Of a stretch of DNA of 64,000 nucleotides, positions 17,592-26,220 are shown piece by piece. The stretch's first letter is position 1, and each line of letters begins with the position of its first letter. Origin of the DNA: Treponema sp. (lineage in GTDB: Bacteria > Spirochaetota > Spirochaetia > Treponematales > Treponemataceae); the NCBI GenBank assembly GCA_017938365.1, contig JAGBBT010000094.1, positions 36,509 to 100,508 of the forward strand, given 5' to 3'. The notes under the pieces were generated by a model. That model was not told the DNA's origin and searched no databases. It saw only the letters and a list, made by a program, of their open reading frames with translations. Both the position numbers and the translations under genes were made by a program.

Positions 17592-18365
17592 GTGAGAAAT
17601 ATACTTTTAACAGTCTCTTATGACGGAACGGATTTTTGTGGTTGGCAACGCCAAGATTTTTCAGATTGTGGAAAATCGGTTCGAACAGTTCAAGAAGTGA
17701 TTGAAACTGCATTGGAAAAACTTCATAAACAAAAAGTAAAATTAATTGGCAGTGGAAGGACTGATAGTGGAGTTCATGCAAAGGCTCAGGCTGCAAATTT
17801 TTTTTCTCCCATAGATTCGATTCCTGTTAAAAAATATGTGCTTGCGTTGAATTCATTTTTGCCTAACGATATTAGAATAATGGATTCAGAAGAAGTTTCT
17901 AATGATTTTAATTCTAGATTTTCAGCTACAAGTAGAGTATATAGATATTTTATAAGTCCAACTGATACTTTGGCAACAGAAATGAAATATGTATGGTCAA
18001 TAAATCACATTCCAAATTTAGATGTGTTAAATGAGATGGCGTCTTGTTTAAGAGGCGAAATTGATTGTGCTACATTTGCTGCTGCTGGTGATCAAAGTAA
18101 ATCAACTTTCCGTTATATAGATAATGCTCATTTTTTTTACGAGGGTAAAAACTTAGTTTTTGAAATTGAAGCTAATGCATTCCTTTGGAAGATGGTTAGA
18201 AGTATCACAGGTAGTTTAATTCATTTTGAAAAAATGGGAAAAAATGCTGATTATTTTAAGCAAGTTTTACTTAGTTGTGATAGAAAACAAGTTGGCCCCA
18301 CAGCTCCTGCTCATGGTTTATTTTTATGGAAGATTAATTTTGATGGAATTAGGCGCCATGTTTAA
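17592..18365 (+). CDS. truA: tRNA pseudouridine(38-40) synthase
   Basis: 257 residues. TruA isomerises uridines 38-40 in the anticodon stem-loop. The catalytic Asp is in GSGRTDSGVHAKAQAANF near residue 55; the N-terminal VSYDGTDFCGWQRQ and the C-terminal NAFLWKMVRSITGSL motifs are typical. Translation starts at GTG two bases after the preceding stop. It is the last gene of the dxs operon, ending one base from convergent priA with no terminator between them. Confidence 0.95.
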   Translation: MRNILLTVSYDGTDFCGWQRQDFSDCGKSVRTVQEVIETALEKLHKQKVKLIGSGRTDSGVHAKAQAANFFSPIDSIPVKKYVLALNSFLPNDIRIMDSEEVSNDFNSRFSATSRVYRYFISPTDTLATEMKYVWSINHIPNLDVLNEMASCLRGEIDCATFAAAGDQSKSTFRYIDNAHFFYEGKNLVFEIEANAFLWKMVRSITGSLIHFEKMGKNADYFKQVLLSCDRKQVGPTAPAHGLFLWKINFDGIRRHV

Positions 18366-18366
18366 T

Positions 18367-20400
18367 TTACAGTAATGTTATAGGGTCAACATCACATTCT
18401 ATATAAACATCATTTGGTTTTGTATAATTAAATAAAAGTTCCGCTGCTATTTTTTGTAATATTGATATTTCTTGACCTTTTAAAATAATTTGAAATCTGT
18501 AGTTTTGTGATATTTTTACTATTGGGCATTCAGAAGGACCTAATATTTCTGTATTTAAAATATTTTCTTTTGTTGTAGATAAGTTATTTTTTTCTAAACA
18601 TTCTTTTATTGAATTTTTCAGAATTTTTTCTGCACCGTAGGCTGCTTGTTCTGCCTGGTTTAAGGTTGGTGCTCTAAAAACTAGTCTTATAATTCGTGAA
18701 AAAGGAGGAAAATTTAATAATTTGCGTGTTTCAATTTCTGAATCATAAAACATTTGAATTTCATTATTAACTGAGAATAAAATAGGTTCTTTATTCGGAT
18801 TGTATGTTTGAACAATAACTTTTCCGTCTGGAAAATATCTTCCTGCTCTTCCTGCAACTTGTGTGATTAAAGAAAATGTTTTTTCTGCAGCTCTGAAGTC
18901 TGGTAAATGTAATCCTGTATCAGCAAGTATTACTCCTACTAGTTTTAAATTTGGAAAATTTAACCCTTTTGCAATCATTTGGGTTCCTAGCATTATGTCG
19001 TATTCGTTATTTTTGAATGCTGCTAATTTTTCTTGAAGTTCACCTTTTTTTGTTAAATTGTCTGTATCAATTCTAACTATTCTTGCATTTGGAAATTTCG
19101 CCTTAACTTCCGATTCAATAAACTCTGTACCAAAACCAGAATAGCCAATATCTAATGAGCCACATTGTGGACATTGCTGAGGAGGGTATAATTTCCAGCC
19201 ACAATAATGACAACGTAATTGGTTTTCGTTTTTGTGATATGTCATAGAAATGGAACAATTTTTGCATTTCTGTTCATATCCACAAGAGTTACATCTAAAA
19301 AAATGAGAAAAACCTCTTCTGTTTAAGAATAAAATTGTTTGTCGTTTTTCCTTTATAGTTGTTTTTATTTCTTCAAAGAGTTTTTTTGAAATACATCCAT
19401 ATTCTAAATTTTCTGTTGTTAAATCTACTGATACAATTTTAGGCATTACACCGCCTGACAAACGTTTTGTTAAATTATGACGAATAATTTTTTCTTTTGT
19501 CATCATATACCATGCTTCTACGCTAGGTGTTGCACTACCCATTAGTAAGGGAATTTTTAAATTTGCACAGCGATACATTGCTACTTGTCGTGCATGATAT
19601 CTTGGAGTTGAGCCACTTTTGTAGGATCCGTCGTGTTCTTCGTCAATAATTATCATTCCTAAATCTGGTACAGGTGCAAAAACTGCACTTCTAGCACCTA
19701 TAACAACTCTAGCTTCTTTTGTTAAAATTCTATTCCATTCGTTTAATTTTTGACCTTTAGATAATCCTGAATGGAGAACTGCAACTGTTTGTCCAAATCT
19801 TTCTACAACAGCTTCTACGACTTGTTGTGTTAAGCTAATTTCTGGTACAAGATAAATTACTCCTTTTCCTTCATTTAACAATTTTTCAGCAGTTTGCAAA
19901 AAGACTTCTGTTTTTCCACTTCCAGTTGGACCATATAAATAATGCAAATTTGTTTTTGAGTTTTTTGATAAAATTTCATCTACTGCATTTTTTTGTTCTA
20001 TGCTTAATGAAAAATTCTTTTTTGGGGATAATTCATTAATTACAGAAAATCCTCCAGAATCAGTTTCTCTTTTTGCACTTGGTATTATTACGCTTACAGC
20101 TTCTCCATACGAGCATAAGTAGTATTTTGAAATCCATTTAGCTAAATTGAGTAATTCAGAGGTTAGAATCGGACTTTTATCAATAATTTTAAGTATAGGT
20201 CTAATTTTATTTTCTTCTACAGGGCAATCTTCTGGTAATTGATTACTTTCTGCTATTACATAACCTATCATTCTTCTGTTGCCGAATTTTATGTCTGCTC
20301 TACATCCTATTCTTGTGTGATTTTCTGGGTTATCAATATCAAGATATGTAAAAGTTTGAAAGAGAGGAAGGTTTAATGCTATCTGTAAAAATTTTTTCAA
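18367..20400 (-). CDS. priA: Primosomal replication-restart helicase PriA
   Basis: 677 residues. The N-terminal DNA-binding domain is followed by Walker A YGPTGSGKTEVF, the DEEH box in IIDEEHDGSYKS, and the two-zinc cysteine cluster (CNSCGYEQKCKNC ... CHYCGW ... CPQCGS). The QVAGRAGR helicase motif VI comes next. PriA recognises stalled forks and reloads the replisome. The length is slightly short of the E. coli protein (732). It lies 2 bp after the uracil-DNA glycosylase gene on the same strand and is presumably co-transcribed with it. Confidence 0.95.
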   Translation of the reverse strand: MKKFLQIALNLPLFQTFTYLDIDNPENHTRIGCRADIKFGNRRMIGYVIAESNQLPEDCPVEENKIRPILKIIDKSPILTSELLNLAKWISKYYLCSYGEAVSVIIPSAKRETDSGGFSVINELSPKKNFSLSIEQKNAVDEILSKNSKTNLHYLYGPTGSGKTEVFLQTAEKLLNEGKGVIYLVPEISLTQQVVEAVVERFGQTVAVLHSGLSKGQKLNEWNRILTKEARVVIGARSAVFAPVPDLGMIIIDEEHDGSYKSGSTPRYHARQVAMYRCANLKIPLLMGSATPSVEAWYMMTKEKIIRHNLTKRLSGGVMPKIVSVDLTTENLEYGCISKKLFEEIKTTIKEKRQTILFLNRRGFSHFFRCNSCGYEQKCKNCSISMTYHKNENQLRCHYCGWKLYPPQQCPQCGSLDIGYSGFGTEFIESEVKAKFPNARIVRIDTDNLTKKGELQEKLAAFKNNEYDIMLGTQMIAKGLNFPNLKLVGVILADTGLHLPDFRAAEKTFSLITQVAGRAGRYFPDGKVIVQTYNPNKEPILFSVNNEIQMFYDSEIETRKLLNFPPFSRIIRLVFRAPTLNQAEQAAYGAEKILKNSIKECLEKNNLSTTKENILNTEILGPSECPIVKISQNYRFQIILKGQEISILQKIAAELLFNYTKPNDVYIECDVDPITLL

Positions 20401-20402
20401 TA

Positions 20403-21176
20403 TCAGCCTCTAAAAGATTCTTGGTAATTTGGAACTAATTCTAGCAATTTTTGTCTGAACATTTTTAAGTCTTCCCAAGCATATTTTTTTAAACTTTCAT
20501 CTCGTAATAGGGCACTAGGATGGTAAGTTACACAAACAGGGATATTTGAATATTCGTAAAAGTTTCCTCTTAATTTTGTTACACCAAGAGGTGATTTTAA
20601 TATATTTTTTGCTGCGGTACTTCCTGCACACAAAATCATTTTTGGTTTTAATGCTACGATTTGAGCTTGTAAAAAAGATATACAAGCATCTGCTTCTTCA
20701 GGGTAGGGAATTCTATTTTGAGGAGGACGACATTTTACAATATTTGCAATATAGGTATTAGAATTTCTTGATAACTGAATTGCTGCTAACATTTTATCCA
20801 ATAATTGTCCTGCAGGTCCTACAAAAGGCTCTCCTTTTAAATCCTCTTCGTAACCAGGTCCTTCTCCTATAACTAGTACAAGTGGAGATTTACATCCAAT
20901 ACCAGGAACGACATTTTTTCTTGTTTCACAAAGTCTACATCTATTACATTTAGTTATTTTATTATTAATTGTATCAATTGACGCATTTTTTATTTCTTGA
21001 ATTACTTCATTCTTTGAAAAGTTAATATTTGTTGTGTTATTTTCTGATTTGATTATTTTAATATCATCTTTGAATTTAGAAATATCAAATGTAAAATCTT
21101 GAGATTTGTATCCTTGTATGTTACTTGATGCAGTTTTTAATAAGTTATATATAATCTTCTTATCGTTACTAGTCAT
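20403..21176 (-). CDS. Family-4-type uracil-DNA glycosylase with Fe-S site
   Basis: 257 residues. The first 75 or so are a variable N-terminal extension; then come CNRCRLC, GEGPGYEEDLKGEPFVGPAG, the KCRPPQNR motif and a Cys in EADACISFL. The CxxC plus these two Cys (17 apart) fit the four ligands of the family's Fe-S cluster. The C-terminal TYHPSALLR matches the HPSxLLR motif. It removes uracil from DNA. No ribosome site precedes the ATG; a TTGACC / 17 bp / GAAAAT promoter would start the message about 3 bases before it. Confidence 0.92.
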   Translation of the reverse strand: MTSNDKKIIYNLLKTASSNIQGYKSQDFTFDISKFKDDIKIIKSENNTTNINFSKNEVIQEIKNASIDTINNKITKCNRCRLCETRKNVVPGIGCKSPLVLVIGEGPGYEEDLKGEPFVGPAGQLLDKMLAAIQLSRNSNTYIANIVKCRPPQNRIPYPEEADACISFLQAQIVALKPKMILCAGSTAAKNILKSPLGVTKLRGNFYEYSNIPVCVTYHPSALLRDESLKKYAWEDLKMFRQKLLELVPNYQESFRG

Positions 21177-21185
21177 AGATAACTT

Positions 21186-21214
21186 ATTTTCTAAAAGATA
21201 CTTTTATTGGTCAA
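21186..21214 (-). promoter_or_regulatory. Promoter for the uracil-DNA glycosylase-priA pair
   Basis: Minus-strand TTGACC (21209-21214), 17 bp, GAAAAT (21186-21191). The predicted start near 21179 is 3 bases from the ATG at 21176. Confidence 0.5.
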
Positions 21215-21221
21215 GTAAAAA

Positions 21222-21248
21222 TTAAAATATTATTACATAATATTTTAA
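21222..21248. repeat. 27-bp perfect palindrome between divergent genes
   Basis: Arms TTAAAATATTAT (21222-21233) and ATAATATTTTAA (21237-21248) are exact inverted repeats around TAC. It lies 8 bp upstream of the glycosylase -35 and 15 bp upstream of the glycosyltransferase -35, a position suited to an operator. Confidence 0.75.
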
Positions 21249-21263
21249 ACAAAGAATCTATTC

Positions 21264-21292
21264 TTGAATGTTCCTTTGTAATGAAGTATCAT
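21264..21292 (+). promoter_or_regulatory. Promoter for the GT4 glycosyltransferase gene
   Basis: TTGAAT (21264-21269), 17 bp, TATCAT (21287-21292). The predicted start near 21299 lies about 3 bases before the ATG at 21302. Confidence 0.5.
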
Positions 21293-21301
21293 AACTATAG
21301 T

Positions 21302-22531
21302 ATGAATATTGCTCTTTTTTCGGACAGTTACCTTCCCACAAAAAGTGGAATTGTTACAGTTGTAATTCAATTAAAACGAATATTAGAAGAATTAGGTCAT
21401 CATGTAGTCATTGTTACTGTTGGTAGTGGTAAAGATGATAAATCTGAAGATAATAATGTATATAGAGTAAATTCTATTCCAAGTCCTGTTGGTGATGGTC
21501 AGTATATTGGTATTCCACATAAAAAAGAAGTAAAGGAATTTTTACTAAAACATAAAATTGAAATCATTCATTCTCATACAGAATTTTTTATGGGACACAT
21601 GTCTATTGTTGTTGGAAAGGAATTAAAAATTCCTGTAGTGGCTACAACTCATACCATGTGGGAAGATTATTATAAGTATTATCTGTTTATGGGAAGATTG
21701 ATTCCAAGAAGAGTTATTAGAAAAGTTGTTCAGCAAGTATATAAAAGATATTATGCTTTTATTAATGTTTCTAAGAAAGCTCATGATTATTTTAATCGAT
21801 CATATATGTTACCTAAAATTCCTTCCGCAATTATTCCTAATGCAATTGATACAAAACAGTTTATTTCCACCGTTGTTTCTGATGAAGAAAAAGATGCTTT
21901 ACGGGAATCTCTAGGTATTAAAAAAGATGATAGAGTTGTTTTGTATGTGGGTAGAGTTGTTGAAGAAAAACGATTAGACGAGCTTCTTGTTATAATGTCG
22001 CGAGTTGTAAAACAAAGAGAAAATCTAAAAATGATTTTTGTAGGTTCTGGCGAAAGAGAAGAAAAATTACGAAATTCTGTAATTGATGATGGTTTAGAAG
22101 ATAAAATAAAATTTACAGGTTTTGTTGATTGGAAAAAATTGCATTCATACTATGCTATTTCTGATTATTTTGTAACTGTATCTTTGTCAGAAATGCATTC
22201 TATGACAATACTTGAAGCTTTGTCGTTGGGATTGCCTGTTGTATGTCGTAGAGATACAAGTTTTAGTGATACGGTTTTTCATGGAGAAAATGGTTATTTT
22301 GCAGATTCTGATGAAGAAATGGATTCGTATTTGTTAAAGTTATGTGATGATACTGAGACTTGTGCCAAAATGGGGCAAAAAGCTTTAGAAATCTGTAAAA
22401 ATTTTGTTCTTGAAAGTCACGGAATAAAAACAGTTTCTTTTTACGAAGAGGTTTTATCAAAATTTCCTAAGAAAGTAACATCTGCTCAATTACAAAATGC
22501 GGTAGATAATTCAGTTGTTATTAGAAGATAA
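21302..22531 (+). CDS. GT4-family glycosyltransferase
   Basis: About 409 residues from the ATG at 21302 (MNIALFSDSYLPTKSGIV). The frame opens 7 codons earlier, but GT-B proteins of this class begin with exactly this strand-loop. The N-terminal donor/acceptor Rossmann domain has the Gly-rich loop. The C-terminal domain has YVGRVVEEKRLDELL, FVGSGERE and the EX7E motif in SEMHSMTILEALSLGLPVV. The general look is that of diacylglycerol glucosyltransferases and related lipid glycosyltransferases, but the substrate is not readable. No Shine-Dalgarno is seen. Two predicted surface proteins follow. Confidence 0.88.
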   Translation: MNIALFSDSYLPTKSGIVTVVIQLKRILEELGHHVVIVTVGSGKDDKSEDNNVYRVNSIPSPVGDGQYIGIPHKKEVKEFLLKHKIEIIHSHTEFFMGHMSIVVGKELKIPVVATTHTMWEDYYKYYLFMGRLIPRRVIRKVVQQVYKRYYAFINVSKKAHDYFNRSYMLPKIPSAIIPNAIDTKQFISTVVSDEEKDALRESLGIKKDDRVVLYVGRVVEEKRLDELLVIMSRVVKQRENLKMIFVGSGEREEKLRNSVIDDGLEDKIKFTGFVDWKKLHSYYAISDYFVTVSLSEMHSMTILEALSLGLPVVCRRDTSFSDTVFHGENGYFADSDEEMDSYLLKLCDDTETCAKMGQKALEICKNFVLESHGIKTVSFYEEVLSKFPKKVTSAQLQNAVDNSVVIRR

Positions 22532-22538
22532 GGCTAAA

Positions 22539-24257
22539 ATGTTTATAAGTTTAAAAAAAATTATTACTTTTATTTTTACATTTTTTGTTTCTACATTAGT
22601 TTTTTCTGCAACTCGTGGTGCTCAAGAGCTTGTTCCTGCTGGAAGTTGGGTATATGAATCATTTAATAAAATTTGTATAGAACAATCTGTCGTTAATTTT
22701 TCAGATAGTACGCCAATTTCAATTCAGCAATTAAAATTTTATATGTCTGAAATTAATTATGACTCATTAAGTTCTGTAGGTAAGGCTGAATATGATAAAA
22801 TTTATCGCTATTTTGAACAAAAAACATATTCTTTTGATTCTGATTTAATGTCTATTGGTTTAGAACCTTCTGTAAATCCTGAATTTTACTTTAAAAGTAA
22901 TGATGATTTTGATTGGGTTTTCGATAGATACAATCGTAAAGGTTTTTTTGAAATTCCTTTATCAATAACTTTTGGTGATATTTTTGCGATGAATATGGAT
23001 GTTTCTTTAAAACAAAATAAGGGAATGTCTTTACACAATGATAATTATATAAATTTGCCATTAGGACCTGATCAAATGGATGTGAATTTTCCATCCTATG
23101 GTTATTTTAGTACTGGAAAAAAAATAACTGATAATACAGGAATCGCTTTTATATTGGGAATGGGGCCTAGAAGTGTTGGAAATTCACTGAATGGTTCGAT
23201 TATAATGTCTGAATATTTAACAGGAACTTCGTATGCTCAATTAGAAGCTTATTCTCATAATATAAAATATACAGGTTCTGTGGCTGAATTTAATGTTGAT
23301 AAATATTTGTATCTTCATCAAATAGATATAAGATTATTTAAAAAATTAACATTTTCTGCTCTCGAAGGAATGATTGTTAATGCTCCTTTTGAATTAAGAT
23401 TTATTAATCCTTTAACAGTTTTTCATGGGTACGCTCCTTGGAAAGATTATGATTCAGACTTTGAAGAGGCTTATACTGGAGCTTTGTTTGCTTTAAAAAT
23501 TCAATTTGTGCCTTTTAGTGGGTTAAAGTTTTACGGCAATTACGCTATGACTCAATTTCAAACTGCTTATGAGCGAAGTAATTGGCCAGAAGATGTAACT
23601 CCAAATGGCATCGGTGGACAGCTTGGTTTTGATTATGTAAAGCCAATAAACGATGGTTATTTCAATATTGTTGCAGAAGGATATTATGCCACTCCATATT
23701 TATATATAAAAGAAAGTCCAAATTGGACTTTTGTTCGTACTTATGAAGAAAATATTGGTGATAAAGAAATATTTTATGAATGGATTGGTTCTCCTTTTGG
23801 ACCTGATACTATTTCTGGAGAAATAAAGATTGGATATTCAGTTCCATCAAAGTTCTCAATTGATTTTATTTATTTATTTATGGCAAAAGGAGAAATGTCT
23901 GGAACTTCTGTTTTTAATAACTTAAATTGGGGTGGAAGTAATACAGAATTTGATTATTCTAAAAATGAAGACGGAACCTTGTCAGATGATATAAAAGATT
24001 GGTGTTATCCAGATTATGATGATGATAATGAAGATTCTTTTAATGCTGCTAAAGATAAGCAGAATAAGAGTACTCCTTCTGGGACAAATGAATACATAAA
24101 TAGAATTTCTGTGAAATGTAAATATTTCATTAATGATAATATTTCTTTTACAATTCAGCCGTCATATGTCTTTATGTTTAATAAAAATCACATAACTGGT
24201 GAATTTGATCATGGTTTAGAAATTGCGTTAGCAACTTCTTTTAGATTAGCTAAGTAA
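22539..24257 (+). CDS. Predicted exported, probably outer-membrane beta-barrel protein
   Basis: About 572 residues from the ATG at 22539; the earlier in-frame starts lack a ribosome site and would displace the signal peptide (LKKIITFIFTFFVSTLVFSA). The mature protein starts RGAQELVPAGSWVYESFNK and is rich in aromatic residues and alternating beta patterns, with repeats of 'WxxD', 'FxIxxP' and 'YF' type. This suggests a barrel. The N-terminal layout recalls Wzi-like capsule-assembly barrels, but that is weak. It overlaps nothing and is 18 bp upstream of a second protein of similar size and layout. Confidence 0.78.
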   Translation: MFISLKKIITFIFTFFVSTLVFSATRGAQELVPAGSWVYESFNKICIEQSVVNFSDSTPISIQQLKFYMSEINYDSLSSVGKAEYDKIYRYFEQKTYSFDSDLMSIGLEPSVNPEFYFKSNDDFDWVFDRYNRKGFFEIPLSITFGDIFAMNMDVSLKQNKGMSLHNDNYINLPLGPDQMDVNFPSYGYFSTGKKITDNTGIAFILGMGPRSVGNSLNGSIIMSEYLTGTSYAQLEAYSHNIKYTGSVAEFNVDKYLYLHQIDIRLFKKLTFSALEGMIVNAPFELRFINPLTVFHGYAPWKDYDSDFEEAYTGALFALKIQFVPFSGLKFYGNYAMTQFQTAYERSNWPEDVTPNGIGGQLGFDYVKPINDGYFNIVAEGYYATPYLYIKESPNWTFVRTYEENIGDKEIFYEWIGSPFGPDTISGEIKIGYSVPSKFSIDFIYLFMAKGEMSGTSVFNNLNWGGSNTEFDYSKNEDGTLSDDIKDWCYPDYDDDNEDSFNAAKDKQNKSTPSGTNEYINRISVKCKYFINDNISFTIQPSYVFMFNKNHITGEFDHGLEIALATSFRLAK

Positions 24258-24275
24258 ATATAAAAAGAGGTTTTT

Positions 24276-26147
24276 ATGAAAAAGTATTTTTCTTTATTTT
24301 TGTTTTTATTTTTATCAGTAACAATGTTTGCTCAAGTTTCTGTGGATCCAAATGATAAGTTCTACAAAGAAGCTCAAGGTTGGGAAATGAAAGGACTTAT
24401 TGATACTCTACCTCTTGTTCGTCCTTATCCAACGAAAATTATTAAAAAAATTCTTAATCAAGTTATAAATTGTGGTAGTAAGCAAGAGGCTGAATTAGCT
24501 TTAACTGAATACGAAAGAATTTTTTCAAAACCATATAATTTATATGTTGAAGGTGGATTTAAAGGTAAATATAAAGATATTTTAAGCGATGAAAAAGCTG
24601 AATCTGAATTTACTAAAGCTGTTAATGGGGAAGTTGGAATTGCAGGAGATCTTATTTTTAGTAATCTTGTGGATATGGGCTTTAATCTTGGCTGGTATGG
24701 AACAAGTGCCGATTGGGATGATTTAAGTTATTTTGGTCAAAACCCAGAAAAAGATTCGATTTATGATCCTGCTTCTGTAGGTCCAATTGAGTTTTTCTTA
24801 GATTGGAATACTTTACTTTCTTTTGGGTCTGAAGAAATTTATATATCTGGTGGAATAAGTAGAATTGGATACGGACCATTTTTAGGGGAAGGTTTAGCTT
24901 TAAATGATTCTGCTTATCATGCACCAAATATTATGTTTAATGTTACTAGACAAAAATGGAGTTATTCATCTGTTTATGAGACAATTGGGGCAACAACAAA
25001 TATTGGTGATGATTTAGAGGATAATAAATATTTAGCTTTTCATGCTTTAAAATATCGATTTAATCCAAAATTTCATATTACATATTACGAGAACATATTA
25101 TTTGGACCTCAAAATGATATTATTTATTTAGTACCTGCTCCTTACATGGCTGTTCAAAATATAGGTGGTGCAAGTAGTAATTTACAGATGGGATTATTAT
25201 TAGAAATTAAACCTGTTTCATATTTAAATTGGGCAACAGATATTTTTGTAGATGATTTTGATGTAAATGAAGTTGTAAAATTGAATTTTGATTCTAAATT
25301 AAGATTTGGACTTCAATCAGGCTTTATTTTTACACCTAAAAAGTCTTCTTTAACATATATGTCTATGTCTTATACTGCTATAATGCCTTATACTTATGCA
25401 CATTGGGAATATGAACAAAATAAGAATGGAACAATTAATGGTGATGTTTTTAATTATCAAAACTATACAAATAATGGGCTCAATATAGGAAGTTCTTTAC
25501 CACCAAATTCTGATAGAATTTCCTTTAATGCATCTTTTAATCCTGCAAAAAATCTTACATTGTCATTTGCTACATCCTTTATTAGACATCAAAATACAGC
25601 AGAACAATTTAGTGATGAAGAGGCTGCAAAATATGTGTTATCAAGTTCAGGACAATATAAGACTGATGGTAGTGTATTTATGCATCAAATGTTTTCAGCT
25701 CCTGATGATGATACTGGAGAACATGTTGATCAAGCATGGGAACGATTAGGCTTTATGACAGGAAAAACAACTATGAAGGTTTGTCAGGCTAGTATTTCTG
25801 GAGAATATCGTTTTCCTAAGACAAAAAAAGGGCAGTTTTCTATTAAAGCAGGATATACTTTTGAATTAACATTGAATCATGGTGTTGGTAACAATATGTA
25901 TAAAGGTATGAATTTTAATGTAGAACCGGTTTCAGTTGGTAAGGATCCTGTAACAGGGGAGGAAATGTATAACTATAAATTAGAAACAGCTTCTGGAGAT
26001 GATTGGGGTACTTATGAAAGTATTGATGATTTGCTTAACTCATCTGAATTACAAAAAGAAGTTTCTGCTCAAAAGCAAGAATGGTTAAATAATTTAACTG
26101 ATAAAGTCACTCATTATTTTACAGTTTCTTTAAAATATTCTTATTAA
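24276..26147 (+). CDS. Second predicted exported outer-membrane-type protein
   Basis: 623 residues with a clear signal peptide (KKYFSLFLFLFLSVTMFAQ, cleavage near 19) and a good AAGAGG ribosome site. An N-terminal segment (WEMKGLIDTLPLVRPYPTKIIKKIL) resembles the compact helical start of many spirochaete outer-membrane proteins. After that the sequence is beta-rich and full of Tyr, Phe and Trp, ending TVSLKYSY, an aromatic C-terminus of the kind used by barrel-assembly machinery. Its design parallels the upstream gene, so they may be distant paralogues or partners. Function unknown. Confidence 0.8.
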   Translation: MKKYFSLFLFLFLSVTMFAQVSVDPNDKFYKEAQGWEMKGLIDTLPLVRPYPTKIIKKILNQVINCGSKQEAELALTEYERIFSKPYNLYVEGGFKGKYKDILSDEKAESEFTKAVNGEVGIAGDLIFSNLVDMGFNLGWYGTSADWDDLSYFGQNPEKDSIYDPASVGPIEFFLDWNTLLSFGSEEIYISGGISRIGYGPFLGEGLALNDSAYHAPNIMFNVTRQKWSYSSVYETIGATTNIGDDLEDNKYLAFHALKYRFNPKFHITYYENILFGPQNDIIYLVPAPYMAVQNIGGASSNLQMGLLLEIKPVSYLNWATDIFVDDFDVNEVVKLNFDSKLRFGLQSGFIFTPKKSSLTYMSMSYTAIMPYTYAHWEYEQNKNGTINGDVFNYQNYTNNGLNIGSSLPPNSDRISFNASFNPAKNLTLSFATSFIRHQNTAEQFSDEEAAKYVLSSSGQYKTDGSVFMHQMFSAPDDDTGEHVDQAWERLGFMTGKTTMKVCQASISGEYRFPKTKKGQFSIKAGYTFELTLNHGVGNNMYKGMNFNVEPVSVGKDPVTGEEMYNYKLETASGDDWGTYESIDDLLNSSELQKEVSAQKQEWLNNLTDKVTHYFTVSLKYSY

Positions 26148-26180
26148 ATTTTTACAGAAGTTGTATACAAAAGTATAAAA

Positions 26181-26220
26181 AGGAACTTAGAAACAAAATG
26201 TGCTAAGTTCCTTTTTTTTT
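26181..26220. terminator. Bidirectional terminator between convergent genes
   Basis: A 10-bp perfect stem (AGGAACTTAG 26181-26190 with CTAAGTTCCT 26203-26212), a 12-base loop, then nine T on the plus strand. The flanking A run before the stem gives a short T tract on the minus strand, so it can serve thiI as well as the upstream gene. Confidence 0.9.

Noticed and set aside
24682..24927. 81-codon minus-strand ORF inside the second outer-membrane-type gene
   Set aside because: Composition follows the other strand's aromatic codons and there is no ribosome site; treated as a shadow.
26160..26180. Small hairpin TTGTATACAA before the bidirectional terminator
   Set aside because: It is a 10-bp self-complementary AT-rich word that arises readily by chance; the adjacent stem explains termination.
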